Positions 26,554 through 36,597 of a stretch of DNA of 64,000 bases are shown one piece after another. Made by a program: the position numbers and the translations under genes. Origin of the DNA: a bacterium (GTDB lineage Bacteria; Planctomycetota; SZUA-567). The stretch covers positions 62,001-126,000 of the forward strand of contig QKCJ01000005.1 in the NCBI GenBank assembly GCA_003245715.1. Direction: 5' to 3'. Below the pieces are notes generated by a model. The model did no database searches. It was not told where the DNA came from and saw only the letters and a program-made list of their open reading frames with translations. Every line of letters starts with the position of its first letter. Position 1 is the first letter of the stretch.

Positions 26554-27549
26554 ATGATGACAGGGTCTTCAGGAGAGGTTATCTCATATTTGCGTGATAA
26601 ACGGAAATTCATTATTACTTCTCATGAAAAACCTGATGGTGATGCGCTTGGGTCTTCTCTTGCCCTCAAGCGGATTCTGATCGCCAACGGTTATGAGGCG
26701 GTACTTGTTGACTTCTCACCGCTTGCACCGCGCTACCATTTCATGATTGAAGAAGGCGAAATAAATGATTGCCCCACCTATGACACTCTGGGGGCGGACG
26801 CATTTATTGTTGTTGATTGTGGCGATAATACCAGAGTCGGCAGGACTGCGGCAAAACTGCTTGACAAATTCCCCGTTGTCAATATCGACCATCATGGATC
26901 AAATTCCGGTTTTGGCGAGGTAGACTGGATTAATCCGGATGCCAGCAGTGCCGGAGAGATGGTTTATGAATTATGCCGCGAGTGGGGGCTTGATATCCCG
27001 CCTTCTGCGGCTGAACCGCTATGGGTTGCCATTTCGACCGATACAGGAGATTTCAGCTTTTCCAATACCAATTCCAGGGTAATGCGTATTGCTGCGGATC
27101 TGCTTGATCTTGGAGCCCAGCCCAGCCACGTCCGGCGTAATATTCAGGAAAACATGCGTTATGAAGAACTTATGATGACCAAGCTCTGTCTTGACAGGCT
27201 GGTTGTCTGTGATGATATGCCGGTTGCCTATATAACTCTCACTGAGGCTGATTTTAAGCAATACAACTGCGGGCCACAGGATCTGCACGAGCCGATTGAT
27301 CTGGCGCGTTCCATTAAAGGCGTCTGCGTGGCTGTTCTGGCTTATGAAAATCCTGGCGAAAACCGGGTAAAAGTGAGTCTGAGGTCTTATCCGCCTTATG
27401 ATTCATCTGACCTGTGTACCCAGTTTGGTGGCGGTGGCCATCCGAGAGCTGCCGGTTGCAGTTTTTATGATACAACTGTTTCGGCTGCACTGCCTCAGGT
27501 ACTTGAGAAAATCCGGTTACTGTTTTTTAATACGGAACATATTGCATAA
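26554..27549 (+). CDS. nrnA: DHH/DHHA1 phosphoesterase, NrnA-like nano-RNase
   Basis: The 331-residue protein belongs to the DHH family that degrades very short oligoribonucleotides and often pAp. Motifs are HEKPDGDALGS (residues about 24-34), VVDCGDN, and NIDHHGSN, which supply the manganese ligands, and the DHHA1 substrate-binding motif GGGGHPRAAG near the C-terminus. ATG codons at 26554 and 26557 are both possible starts. The intergenic distance to the next gene is 60 bases. The exact substrate range is inferred from the family. Confidence 0.87.
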   Translation: MMTGSSGEVISYLRDKRKFIITSHEKPDGDALGSSLALKRILIANGYEAVLVDFSPLAPRYHFMIEEGEINDCPTYDTLGADAFIVVDCGDNTRVGRTAAKLLDKFPVVNIDHHGSNSGFGEVDWINPDASSAGEMVYELCREWGLDIPPSAAEPLWVAISTDTGDFSFSNTNSRVMRIAADLLDLGAQPSHVRRNIQENMRYEELMMTKLCLDRLVVCDDMPVAYITLTEADFKQYNCGPQDLHEPIDLARSIKGVCVAVLAYENPGENRVKVSLRSYPPYDSSDLCTQFGGGGHPRAAGCSFYDTTVSAALPQVLEKIRLLFFNTEHIA

Positions 27550-27609
27550 ACACATTTTCGGATTATAATTTTTTTATTTCTAAATTGTCTAAATTCATCG
27601 GTTAATATT

Positions 27610-28173
27610 ATGCCAAACGATCATAGAGATTCAGCAGAAAGCCGACTTTGGGAGGCTATTCAGAAAAAACGTGCAGGAACACCTGGAAGCTCCGACTCAT
27701 CCTCACCGGCGCCTGCACCACAACCAAAGCCTTCAAAAAAACCTGTGGTAAAACAGAAGGTAAAGCTCGAAGGAAAGGCTGCGACCAATTATCTGGCTTC
27801 GGCTCTGGTGGTCGAACCTAATAAGCGAATATCTTTGAATATGGTTAATTTGCTGAAGTCCATGAAGATCAGGGCAGACAGCGTTGCTACAGGTGAGGAC
27901 GCTCAGAAACTGCTTCAATCCAGTAAGTATCTGATAATAATAATAGAAAAAAACCTGCCTGACATCGCCGGGTTTAACCTTAGCACAAAATTGCGCACCA
28001 TGGATAACGGACGCAATGCCGTTATTATTATCACCTCCGAGGAGCGTGATCCCTCCATGAAAGATCAGGCACTTATGGTCGATGCGGATGATTATCTGCC
28101 CAAACCTATCCATACAGCAGAATTGACTGAAACAGTTAAGTTTCATCTGCTGGAGCGCAAGAAACAGGGTTAG
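27610..28173 (+). CDS. Degenerate response-regulator receiver protein
   Basis: A 187-residue protein with a Pro/Ser/Lys-rich N-terminal tail (about 1-60) and a single CheY-like domain (about 62-182). The fold is recognisable from YLASALVVEPN, LLKSMKIRADSVATGEDA, LPDIAGF, IITSEERD and DDYLPKPI. The usual acidic pair is Glu69-Pro70, and the phospho-acceptor Asp position reads Glu113. The Thr/Ser (142-143) and Lys165 of the switch are kept. It therefore probably cannot be phosphorylated in the usual way and may be locked in one state. There is no output domain. It sits between nrnA and the antiporter. Confidence 0.82.
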   Translation: MPNDHRDSAESRLWEAIQKKRAGTPGSSDSSSPAPAPQPKPSKKPVVKQKVKLEGKAATNYLASALVVEPNKRISLNMVNLLKSMKIRADSVATGEDAQKLLQSSKYLIIIIEKNLPDIAGFNLSTKLRTMDNGRNAVIIITSEERDPSMKDQALMVDADDYLPKPIHTAELTETVKFHLLERKKQG

Positions 28174-28233
28174 CTGTAAGCCGTGAGTGGGCTTGGATAC
28201 GAATTTTTATCATTAAAGTAACAGGAGTTGTAG

Positions 28234-30102
28234 GTGGGATTTTTTGCAGCTGCTGAACTGGCTAAACAAGTCGCTGTACATGATGCGGCTAAAGTCCCTG
28301 TTCAGATGATTGCCCTTGGGCTTGTTGTTTTAGGGGCTTATATTGGCGGTAGGATAACAAAACGTCTTCGGATGTCGGATGTTACAGGGCAGATGCTTGG
28401 CGGTGCATTGATGGGGCCATACGCACTGCATACACTCGGCATTATTACCCTGGCAGACCACCGTTATGATGACGCACTGTACGCGTTTAATTTCTTTGTT
28501 TTTGTTTTTTTATGCCTGATCGCCTTTGGTATCGGTGAAGAACTTCATGTCAGCCGGTTACGTAAAGTAGGCTGGGCGGCGGTGATAATATCGTTTGTCC
28601 ATTGCGTTATCACCTTCTCTCTGATTGCCGTTTCCCTTTATATTTTCAGTGATCTGAGTACTCTGAAAATCCTTCTTCTTTCATCAATCGGCATTACCTC
28701 TGCGCCGGCAATTTCCTTTGTCATGCTTAACCAGATGCGTATTGAAGGGCATTTGCGTCATATTACCGGTGGCGTTCTGGTTCTTACAGACCTTCTTGGT
28801 GTGCTGTTATTTTCCCTGTTTATGCAACTCTGTCAGAGTGAGTCCAAAGGACTGGATATGTCGGCGGCTTCTATTCTGGGGCCGGTTGTTTATGAGGTAG
28901 GGTTGGCGACGGCTATCGGTGTTGGTGTATATATTGTTCTGCGAATTCTTGTCAGACGTGAAGCCGCAGTTTATGATGAACTTTCCGAGAATAAAAACTT
29001 TAAAGACCAGCCGCTTCTGGTACGCTTATTTTCAGCCCATCCTTCGCCTTCAGTTGAAATCCTGATGATTACAATCGCAGCGATTTCAATCGGCACAGGC
29101 ATTGCCTACTGGTGTCATCTGCCTTTTCTGGTGACAGCGGTTGTTGCTGGTTTTCTTGTTGCCAACCGTCACTCATTTGCGATTTTCGACTCTCTCAAAA
29201 TTGACAATATCGCCCCGATCTTCAACCTGCTTTTCTTTGCTCTGGTTGGTGCGTCAATGACTATTCACTTTGACAACAGCAAGGTGATGACTCTGGCCGG
29301 CATTTATATCCTGATGCGGACTGTCGGCAAGATCGCCGGTACGTGGATTGGCTGTAAGGTTGCAGGGGAGGACAGGAAGGTTGTTACGGCTCTGCCAAGC
29401 CAGTTGTTGCCACAGACCGGGGTTGCGGCAGTTGAGGCGGTTTATATGGGGCAGGTTCTGAATAATCCCGAGCTTTCCGGTGTTATCCTTCCGGGCATCG
29501 TCTTTTTTGGTGTCTTTGGTGTCATTAAAGTAGAACGCGCATTACGCAAATACCTTAAACTTGAAGAAGAGGAAGTTGATGATGTACGCGAGAAGGGCAG
29601 CCCGCTTTCAGAAGCGGCAAGGCGTCTTTTGGCTTACCTATCACCGGAATCAGTTATTCTTGATCTTAAGGGTACGACTAAATTTGAAGTAATTGAAGAG
29701 ATGATAGACAAGGCGCGGGCAGTCAGTCCGCACCACATAGACCGCGAACAGGCTATTCAGGTTGTCAATGAACGGGAACGTCTTGCGCCGACTGGGGTGG
29801 GGCATGGCATTGCTTTGCCGCATTGCCGTCTTATTGGTCTTGATGAGCCGGTGCTGATTTTGGGGCGTCATGAGAAGGGGGTTGTCTTTGGCGGCATTGA
29901 TGAAGAACCGTGTTCATTGATTTTGCTGATTATAACCAGCGGGCGTAATCCCTCAGAACACCTGCATATAATGGCTTCTGCCGCGCATGTTTTCAATAAC
30001 CCGGTAATCAGACATAACCTCAAGAGCGCAGCTACTTCAGAATTGCTGATGCTCAGCATTATCGAAATTGCCGAACAGAAGGGTGGAGTTGGCGGGTTAT
30101 AA
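28234..30102 (+). CDS. Cation:proton antiporter (CPA2-like) fused to a PTS EIIA domain
   Basis: The 622-residue membrane protein starts at GTG 28234, six bases after AGGAG. Residues about 20-440 form the antiporter with around 12 membrane helices, of the monovalent cation:proton CPA type (IALGLVVLGAYIGGRITKRL at the N-terminus, a long KefB/NhaP-like core). Residues about 470-620 match the mannitol/fructose-type PTS EIIA domain with GIALPHCR, giving phosphorylatable His530. Such fusions are known in several phyla and suggest control of transport by the phosphotransfer state or a nucleotide-like signal. The transported ion (Na+ or K+) is not clear. It converges with the unknown gene at 30109. 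Confidence 0.87.
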   Translation: MGFFAAAELAKQVAVHDAAKVPVQMIALGLVVLGAYIGGRITKRLRMSDVTGQMLGGALMGPYALHTLGIITLADHRYDDALYAFNFFVFVFLCLIAFGIGEELHVSRLRKVGWAAVIISFVHCVITFSLIAVSLYIFSDLSTLKILLLSSIGITSAPAISFVMLNQMRIEGHLRHITGGVLVLTDLLGVLLFSLFMQLCQSESKGLDMSAASILGPVVYEVGLATAIGVGVYIVLRILVRREAAVYDELSENKNFKDQPLLVRLFSAHPSPSVEILMITIAAISIGTGIAYWCHLPFLVTAVVAGFLVANRHSFAIFDSLKIDNIAPIFNLLFFALVGASMTIHFDNSKVMTLAGIYILMRTVGKIAGTWIGCKVAGEDRKVVTALPSQLLPQTGVAAVEAVYMGQVLNNPELSGVILPGIVFFGVFGVIKVERALRKYLKLEEEEVDDVREKGSPLSEAARRLLAYLSPESVILDLKGTTKFEVIEEMIDKARAVSPHHIDREQAIQVVNERERLAPTGVGHGIALPHCRLIGLDEPVLILGRHEKGVVFGGIDEEPCSLILLIITSGRNPSEHLHIMASAAHVFNNPVIRHNLKSAATSELLMLSIIEIAEQKGGVGGL

Positions 30103-30108
30103 GCACAC

Positions 30109-31686
30109 TCAGTCGTTACCGGTGGACAATTCCCAATATCCGATAATCATTTCATTTTCCGTAGAGCTGTTGAGTGTTCCCGCTTTCAGCTCATAGCCAG
30201 CGGGTGGATAGTTCTCATCAAGATAAATCTGCATGAAATGTTTATGCCGATAATGCTCAGGATCTCCCAGCCCCGTTATTTGCGGTTTGCATATATTACC
30301 GTTTAATATAGCCTGCTTGAAATAAAGTTGCTGGTTTGAGGAAAATACGAAAGCATCACTGAGTTTTATCTGATTAAAAGGCTGGTTTTGAACGAGTAAC
30401 GATCTGGAAAAGACAACCGGAAGCGGATTGTCAATCCCTGTATTTATTTCAGCACCAACTATCCATAAGCCATTATTAAGTTCGTTTAGCGTTATAATGG
30501 TATTGCGCAGTTCTCGTTCGGTAGCCGAAAGCGGCCGCATTGGATATTGGGTTTTGGCCGAATAAGCAGCATTCCCTGAAAAAGGCCGGACAACTTCCAT
30601 ATGTTCAACTTTGGCAAGTTCATCAGCCTGAGAGGCGTTTGGATGGATAAACATCACAGATCTGTTATTGCTGACAGGAGGTGATGGCATGAATAACAAA
30701 AGTATTATTGTTGATATTCCTATAACAATAATACCATATTTTTTTTGAAAGAACAGTAATGAGCAAAGCGCTATCAATAACCATACCGCGATATACAGAA
30801 CAATTTGCTTTACCGGCATCATTGGTCTGGGTGGCCAATTTCCCAAGATACTGTAACGCTCCGGAGCAAGTCTGGGGTTACGCAGATAAGGGGTGAGCAG
30901 TTTTTTCTTTTTCACCAGTTCTGCGATCTCTTCAGGCAGGCTGGTAAGGCTTGTTTTAGCGTTTTTCGCATATACAACCGAGCCCTTGCCGTAGCGTTTG
31001 AGGAGCAGGGCCGTTTTCAATGATTTTAAATACAACTCGGAAGCTGGTGAGAAAACAACGGCGTTGGGGGTGTGGCTTAAAAAAAACAGACTGTCTTTGC
31101 TCTGTGTAAAAATTAGGATACCGCCGTTATACACCCAGTATGACAAAGCCACAATCAGGTTGTCCGGTAACTGGCTTTCATCATTTAACGCATCAGCAAA
31201 AATAATGGCATCCACACCTTCATACTGATAGAAATTATGGGGCATACCTTCAACTGGTATTGCAAGGTCATGGTCTGATATATTCAGGCTATAACCAGAA
31301 TCATTGCAAACCCATATTGACTTGGTGTCAGAGGGACTTGATGGATGGATTTCCCTTCGCCGTAGCGACATGCTCGACCGTTTGTTTTTAAGGACAATTT
31401 GTGCCGTCAATTCATACTCTGAAGACAGATACGGAAAGATGACTGTTCTAGCGCCATTTAAGGATATTTCCTTAAGAACGCATTTCTGGACAAGTTCATC
31501 CTGCCGGTAAAGCTCAAGAACCGGGGTGAACTTCCCTGACTGGCTTGAAATATCAACACTGATAAATGACCATTGCCCGGGGCTTGCGCTAAAGGGGTGT
31601 ACAGCATTATGATCTGCCCGTACAGTCCTGCCAAACAGGGCTGCCAGAATAAAAAGTACGATTAACAGACTTTTAATATTTATCAT
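30109..31686 (-). CDS. Membrane protein of unknown function, third gene of the malic enzyme/asnB operon
   Basis: The 525-residue protein has a signal peptide (about 1-24), an outer region of about 270 residues, two membrane helices (about 298-345, YIAVWLLIALCSLLFF and IIVIGISTIILLLF) and a C-terminal outer region. The middle part (DAIIFADALN and YWVYNGGILIFTQ) resembles the glutamine-amidotransferase-like fold of DUF4350-type proteins seen in operons for large outer-surface or Bat-like proteins, but I see no catalytic triad. It starts 23 bases after asnB. No function is proposed. Confidence 0.55.
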   Translation of the reverse strand: MINIKSLLIVLFILAALFGRTVRADHNAVHPFSASPGQWSFISVDISSQSGKFTPVLELYRQDELVQKCVLKEISLNGARTVIFPYLSSEYELTAQIVLKNKRSSMSLRRREIHPSSPSDTKSIWVCNDSGYSLNISDHDLAIPVEGMPHNFYQYEGVDAIIFADALNDESQLPDNLIVALSYWVYNGGILIFTQSKDSLFFLSHTPNAVVFSPASELYLKSLKTALLLKRYGKGSVVYAKNAKTSLTSLPEEIAELVKKKKLLTPYLRNPRLAPERYSILGNWPPRPMMPVKQIVLYIAVWLLIALCSLLFFQKKYGIIVIGISTIILLLFMPSPPVSNNRSVMFIHPNASQADELAKVEHMEVVRPFSGNAAYSAKTQYPMRPLSATERELRNTIITLNELNNGLWIVGAEINTGIDNPLPVVFSRSLLVQNQPFNQIKLSDAFVFSSNQQLYFKQAILNGNICKPQITGLGDPEHYRHKHFMQIYLDENYPPAGYELKAGTLNSSTENEMIIGYWELSTGND

Positions 31687-31709
31687 AGTTGCATAATCCT
31701 GCCCAAGTC

Positions 31710-33557
31710 TCAGCGCTGGAAATTATCAAGCATATATTCCGACCACAGGTAGCGCGTGTGGTCACACTCATAGCTGTTGTGCTGTGCGGACATCTTTGAG
31801 AAAAAATCCTTACTGTCAATTGTAGCATCACGCCCGGAAAAGGTGAAGCTTAATTCTTTATTTCTGAACCATTCTGCCGTTGGTGGTGAAAAACCCTGTT
31901 TGCCGCGGTATAGGATATCTGACGGTAATAAAGGTTCAAGTGATTTTTTCAGCAGATACTTGGTTTGTCCCTGCCGGTAGCGGTAATTTGCCGGTATACG
32001 CCGGGCAAAGTCTGCAACGTTTACATCCAGAAACGGGCAGCGCAGCTCCAGTGAATTAAGCATCGACGCACGGTCACCTTTGGTAAGTATCTCATTCTGC
32101 AGGTATAGCCTGATATAATATTGCGTCATCCGGTCAGCCGGGTATTCGCTCGCGCAGTCATCCCACGCCTCAATTGCTTCACTGTACAGCTCATCAAGTG
32201 TAAGTGACTGGTCTGAGAAAAGGTCGCAAATATCAGAAAAGCCCAGCGGAGCCATAATCGCCGGAACCCAGACCTTCATGTTATAACCGGATGCACGGAA
32301 GAAGCGTTTAAGCTTCATCGGTGTTGACATATATTTTCTTGAGCTGCTGAGTTTATTGATAAAATGCTCTACAACTCTATGAACGGGGCGGGGCAGGTAA
32401 ATATTATAGCGCCTGGCCCACTTCCAGACCTTAAACGGCAGGTATCCGCAAAATAACTCATCCCCTCCATCACCGCCGAGGGCGACAGTGACTTTTTTAC
32501 GTGCTTCACGGCAGACCATCCAGGTCGGTATTAGCGAATCATCGGCAAACGGTTCATCGACCTGTTTGAGAATTTCAGGAGAGAGTTTCCGCGCTTCCTC
32601 ACGGCTGAGGCGTGATTCATAATGGGTTGTGCCAAGATACTCTGAAACCTGCCTGGCGTAGGGCGATTCATCATAAGTGTCTTCATCAAAGCCTATGGAA
32701 AAGGTCTTTACTTCACGCGCGTGTCTGACGGCAAAGGCGGCGATACATGATGAATCTATCCCCCCGCTTAAAAGTACGCCAAGCTCAACATCCGAGATCA
32801 TTCTCAGTTTTACCGCCTCAGATAAACGCGTGCGCAGCTCCTCCCCCCATTCAAGTTCAGGATTTTTCGGGATACTGGTAAATGGTTCAATCACATAATC
32901 CCAGTAGCGCCATATTTTATGCTCTGAGGTAGTCAGGTCAAAAATCATGTTGTGCGCTGCAGGAAGTTTGGAAATATTCTTGAAGATCGTCCTCGGTGCC
33001 GGAACAAAGGCGTAAGCAAAATATTTCTTAAGGCTCAATATATCAGTTTCTGCCTTAATTCCCGGATGGCGGCGGAGTGCTGTAAGCTCGGAGGCGAAGA
33101 TTATCTCGCCATCAATAATCGAATAATACAGCGGTTTTTGTCCATAACGGTCACGTGAGAAGAAAAGCTTGCTGGCCTGTTTATCATAAATGCAGAATGC
33201 CCACATACCGTTGAGGCGCGCTACAAGTTTCTCGCCCCATTCCCGCCAGGCGTAGAGGAGCACTTCTGTATCTGAGTGGTCAGTCTGAAATTTATGCCCC
33301 AGATCCTCCAGCTCTTTTCGCAGCGTTTGATGGTTGTAAATCTCACCGTTAAATATGATGCATAAATCACCGTCAGGAGTCTGCATCGGTTGCGCGCCCT
33401 GAGCCAGGTCGATAATTGAGAGACGACGGTGCGCCAGATGAATGCGCCCCTGATTATAAGCACCCAAAGCGTCCGGCCCACGATGAACAAGTGTGCCTGA
33501 CATTTCAGCAAGCACACCTGTGATTTCATTTCCCGTGTATCCAGCAATCCCACACAT
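31710..33557 (-). CDS. asnB: Asparagine synthetase (glutamine-hydrolysing)
   Basis: Makes asparagine from aspartate, glutamine and ATP. The 615-residue protein begins MCGIAG, so Cys2 becomes the N-terminal nucleophile of the glutaminase domain (about 1-200; RRLSIIDL, FNGEIYNH). The synthetase domain carries the PP-loop SGGIDSS from residue 264 and the later GGDGGDELFCGY. A role as an amidotransferase in surface polysaccharide synthesis is possible for AsnB homologues, but no such genes are nearby. It is preceded by the malic enzyme gene with a 27-base gap containing GGAAAGG. Confidence 0.93.
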   Translation of the reverse strand: MCGIAGYTGNEITGVLAEMSGTLVHRGPDALGAYNQGRIHLAHRRLSIIDLAQGAQPMQTPDGDLCIIFNGEIYNHQTLRKELEDLGHKFQTDHSDTEVLLYAWREWGEKLVARLNGMWAFCIYDKQASKLFFSRDRYGQKPLYYSIIDGEIIFASELTALRRHPGIKAETDILSLKKYFAYAFVPAPRTIFKNISKLPAAHNMIFDLTTSEHKIWRYWDYVIEPFTSIPKNPELEWGEELRTRLSEAVKLRMISDVELGVLLSGGIDSSCIAAFAVRHAREVKTFSIGFDEDTYDESPYARQVSEYLGTTHYESRLSREEARKLSPEILKQVDEPFADDSLIPTWMVCREARKKVTVALGGDGGDELFCGYLPFKVWKWARRYNIYLPRPVHRVVEHFINKLSSSRKYMSTPMKLKRFFRASGYNMKVWVPAIMAPLGFSDICDLFSDQSLTLDELYSEAIEAWDDCASEYPADRMTQYYIRLYLQNEILTKGDRASMLNSLELRCPFLDVNVADFARRIPANYRYRQGQTKYLLKKSLEPLLPSDILYRGKQGFSPPTAEWFRNKELSFTFSGRDATIDSKDFFSKMSAQHNSYECDHTRYLWSEYMLDNFQR

Positions 33558-33584
33558 TCGACGATAACCGCCTTTCCGGTTTAA

Positions 33585-35036
33585 TTAGCGGTTGATCTGA
33601 TCAAAGGTCGGTGCAGGTTTAGGCTGGAGCTGGCCGACGCCTTCTTCAATCGCCTTCTCACGGACGGCCTTGGCTACAGCCGGCGCAACACGGTCGTCAA
33701 ACGGTGATGGGATAATATAATCAGCGTTAAGCTCTTCTGTGGTGACAATCTCACTGATTGCCATAGCTGCTGCAACCTTCATGCCCTCAGTAATGTCTGT
33801 TGCCCTGGCATCAAGCGCACCACGGAAAATACCGGGAAACGCCAGAACATTATTGATCTGGTTAGGATAATCAGAGCGGCCGGTAGCCATAACCGCAACA
33901 TATTCACGCGCAACTTCCGGCATGATCTCAGGAGTCGGATTAGCCATCGCAAAGATAATCGGATCGTGGTTCATCTTCTTGATGTCTTCAACGGTCAGAA
34001 CTCCCGGAGCAGAAACACCGAGGAAGAGGTCCGCGCCTTCAATAACCTCAGACAGTTTACCGGTCAAACCTTCAGGGTTAGTGTTCTCGGCATACCAATG
34101 ACGGGAAGGGCTGTTAAGATCATCACAGCCTTTATGGATAGCGCCGTTTTTATCAACACCAATGACATTTTTCAGGCCGGCCTCAACCATGATCTTGGTG
34201 CAGGCAGTACCCGCCGCACCAATACCACAGACAACGGCCTTGATGTCTTCAATGTTTTTTTGGGTAAGCTTCAACGCGTTATAGAGCGCAGAAAGAACAA
34301 CTACTGCCGTACCGTGCTGGTCGTCATGGAAGATCGGAATATTTGACTGCTTCTTGAGCTTTTCTTCAATCTCAAAGCAGCGCGGAGCGGCTATATCCTC
34401 AAGGTTAATACCGCCAAATGTCGGCTCGAGGAGCTTGACAAGTTTGACGATTTCATCAACGTCCTTAGTGCCAACACAAAGAGGAATCGCGTCGACATTG
34501 GCAAAACGCTTAAAGAGCAGACATTTGCCTTCCATAACCGGCATCGCTGCTTCCGGCCCGATATCACCAAGACCAAGAACCGCTGTGCCGTCTGATACAA
34601 CCGCAACAGTATTTCCCTTGCTGGTAAGGTTATACGCCTGCTCGACATCATCGCTGATAGCCATGCAGGGGCGGGCAACACCGGGGGTATAGGAAATTGA
34701 AAGATCGTTTTTGCTTTCAAGCGGATATTTTGAGGCAATCTCCATTTTTCCACCCTGATGACGGGTGAAAGTAACATCAATAATCTCGTCTACAATAGCA
34801 CCTTCAAGTTTGCGCAGGTCATTTGCGACCTGTTTTTCATGCTCAAGGCTGTTGCAGAAAACTGTAATACGGCGTGTTTTGTGTGGCCCCATATCAGAGA
34901 GCATCTCGACAATATCAAGGTCAGCTCCAGCATTGGCGACAATTTTTGCCACTTTCACAAAGTTTCCGGGTCTGTTGGCAATACGGATAGTCACTTTCAG
35001 GCTGTAGGCAGCGCTGTTATTTTTTTTGTCAGACAT
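33585..35036 (-). CDS. NAD(P)-dependent malic enzyme with N-terminal ACT domain
   Basis: Decarboxylates malate to pyruvate with reduction of NAD(P). The 483 residues comprise an ACT-like regulatory domain (about 10-90, including IANRPGNFVKVAKIVANAGADL), the catalytic domain with SYTPGVARPC, VSDGTAVLGLGDIG, GGINLEDIAAPRCFEIE and FHDDQHGTAVV, and a Rossmann domain with CGIGAAGTACTKIM. The ACT domain suggests allosteric control by an amino acid or other small molecule. AGGAG stands before ATG 35036. It heads a leftward operon with asnB and diverges from argH. Confidence 0.93.
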   Translation of the reverse strand: MSDKKNNSAAYSLKVTIRIANRPGNFVKVAKIVANAGADLDIVEMLSDMGPHKTRRITVFCNSLEHEKQVANDLRKLEGAIVDEIIDVTFTRHQGGKMEIASKYPLESKNDLSISYTPGVARPCMAISDDVEQAYNLTSKGNTVAVVSDGTAVLGLGDIGPEAAMPVMEGKCLLFKRFANVDAIPLCVGTKDVDEIVKLVKLLEPTFGGINLEDIAAPRCFEIEEKLKKQSNIPIFHDDQHGTAVVVLSALYNALKLTQKNIEDIKAVVCGIGAAGTACTKIMVEAGLKNVIGVDKNGAIHKGCDDLNSPSRHWYAENTNPEGLTGKLSEVIEGADLFLGVSAPGVLTVEDIKKMNHDPIIFAMANPTPEIMPEVAREYVAVMATGRSDYPNQINNVLAFPGIFRGALDARATDITEGMKVAAAMAISEIVTTEELNADYIIPSPFDDRVAPAVAKAVREKAIEEGVGQLQPKPAPTFDQINR

Positions 35037-35223
35037 CAGTTATCTCCTGTAATTATCTGTGAATGTATCAATTTAAATGATCTTTTGTCATCTTTACATT
35101 ATCCACTTTCAATTATCCCATTAATAAAAGATTTGTCAATAATATTGCCTTAATATGCGATAATCCATAATATTATATACAGATTATTTTTATCAGATTC
35201 AGAAAGCATAGAGGACAGCAATA

Positions 35224-36597
35224 ATGGCAAAACTCTGGAAGGGTCGCTTCAAAGCCGGAACTAATGAACTTATGGAATTATTCAGCGAGTCAATCTCCTT
35301 TGACCGGGAGCTGGCGTATGTTGATATCGAAGGCAGCCTTGCACATGCCAAGATGCTTGCCGAGTGCAAGCTGATAACACAGAAAGACCTTGCCGCTATC
35401 CGCAGGGGCATGAAAGAGATTAAAAAGGAACTTGAGACTGGGAAATTCAAATTCAATATCTCGGATGAAGATATTCATATGGGTATTGAAGCCGAGCTTA
35501 CCCGCAAAGTCGGCGACCCGGCCAAGAAACTTCATACTGCCCGTTCGCGAAACGATCAGGTCGCTACCGACCTGCGCCTTTGGACCCGCGGAAAAATTGA
35601 CGAACTGGTTAAGCTAATCAGGAATCTGCAGAAAGCCCTCCTCGGCGTGGCTGATGACTATAAAGATCTGGTTATTCCCGGCTACACCCATCTGCAGCGG
35701 GCACAACCGGTGCTTATTTCGCAACACCTGATGGCATATATTGAGATGCTTGAGCGCGATTGTGAGCGTCTGACTGATGCGCGCAAACGTGTCAACCGCA
35801 TGCCGCTTGGCTCATGTGCGATGGCTGGAACTACTTTGCCCATTGACCGCAGTATCACCTGCAGGGAGCTTGGGTTTGATGATATCTGCCGCAACAGCAT
35901 GGACGCGGTCAGTGACCGAGACTTTGTGATCGAAGTTCTGGCGGCGCTCTCAACGATGTTTATTCATCTTTCACGTTTTTCTGAAGATGTTATTCTGTGG
36001 GCAAGTTCTGAGTGGCGGCTGATACGTTTGCATGATGCGTGGAGTACGGGAAGTTCCATCATGCCGCAGAAACGAAACCCTGACCTGCTTGAGTTGACCC
36101 GCGGCAAGTCCGGCCGGGTTATCGGTGCGCTGATGAGCATTCTGACCGTTGTAAAAGGTTTGCCGATGACTTACAACCGTGATCTGCAGGAAGACAAAGA
36201 GCCGTTATTTGATGCTGTTGCCACGGCAGAGTTGACCCTTAAATGTCTTGAAGGGTTTGTCCCGACTCTTGAGTTTAACCGAGAGATTGCGCTTTCAATG
36301 CTGCAGGGCGGATTTCTTGATGCGACTGTCCTTGCCGAGTATCTGGTCTGCAAGGGGCTGCCGTTTCGTGAATGTCATGAGGTGTCGGGGACGCTGGTAC
36401 GGATGGCGGAAGACAGTAATCTGCGCCTGTGCGACCTCACCCTCAAGCAGATGCAGGGCGTCTGCAAACTGATTGAGCAGGATGTATTCAAATGCCTTAA
36501 CCCGGCAATTACGCCAAAGGCATATGTTTCAGCCGGAAGTGCTGGGCATAAAGAGGTTAGTAAAAATATCAGCCGCTGGAAAAAGGTGCTTAAGTAG
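35224..36597 (+). CDS. argH: Argininosuccinate lyase
   Basis: Splits argininosuccinate into arginine and fumarate, the last step of arginine synthesis. The 457 residues match the family. Hallmarks are HTARSRNDQVATDLRLW, IPGYTHLQRAQPV and the flexible loop GSSIMPQKRNPD, where Ser278 is the predicted catalytic base. It is read away from the malic enzyme operon across a 187-base gap and is joined directly, with no gap, to cbiL downstream (TAG followed at once by ATG), so the two are co-transcribed. Confidence 0.97.
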   Translation: MAKLWKGRFKAGTNELMELFSESISFDRELAYVDIEGSLAHAKMLAECKLITQKDLAAIRRGMKEIKKELETGKFKFNISDEDIHMGIEAELTRKVGDPAKKLHTARSRNDQVATDLRLWTRGKIDELVKLIRNLQKALLGVADDYKDLVIPGYTHLQRAQPVLISQHLMAYIEMLERDCERLTDARKRVNRMPLGSCAMAGTTLPIDRSITCRELGFDDICRNSMDAVSDRDFVIEVLAALSTMFIHLSRFSEDVILWASSEWRLIRLHDAWSTGSSIMPQKRNPDLLELTRGKSGRVIGALMSILTVVKGLPMTYNRDLQEDKEPLFDAVATAELTLKCLEGFVPTLEFNREIALSMLQGGFLDATVLAEYLVCKGLPFRECHEVSGTLVRMAEDSNLRLCDLTLKQMQGVCKLIEQDVFKCLNPAITPKAYVSAGSAGHKEVSKNISRWKKVLK

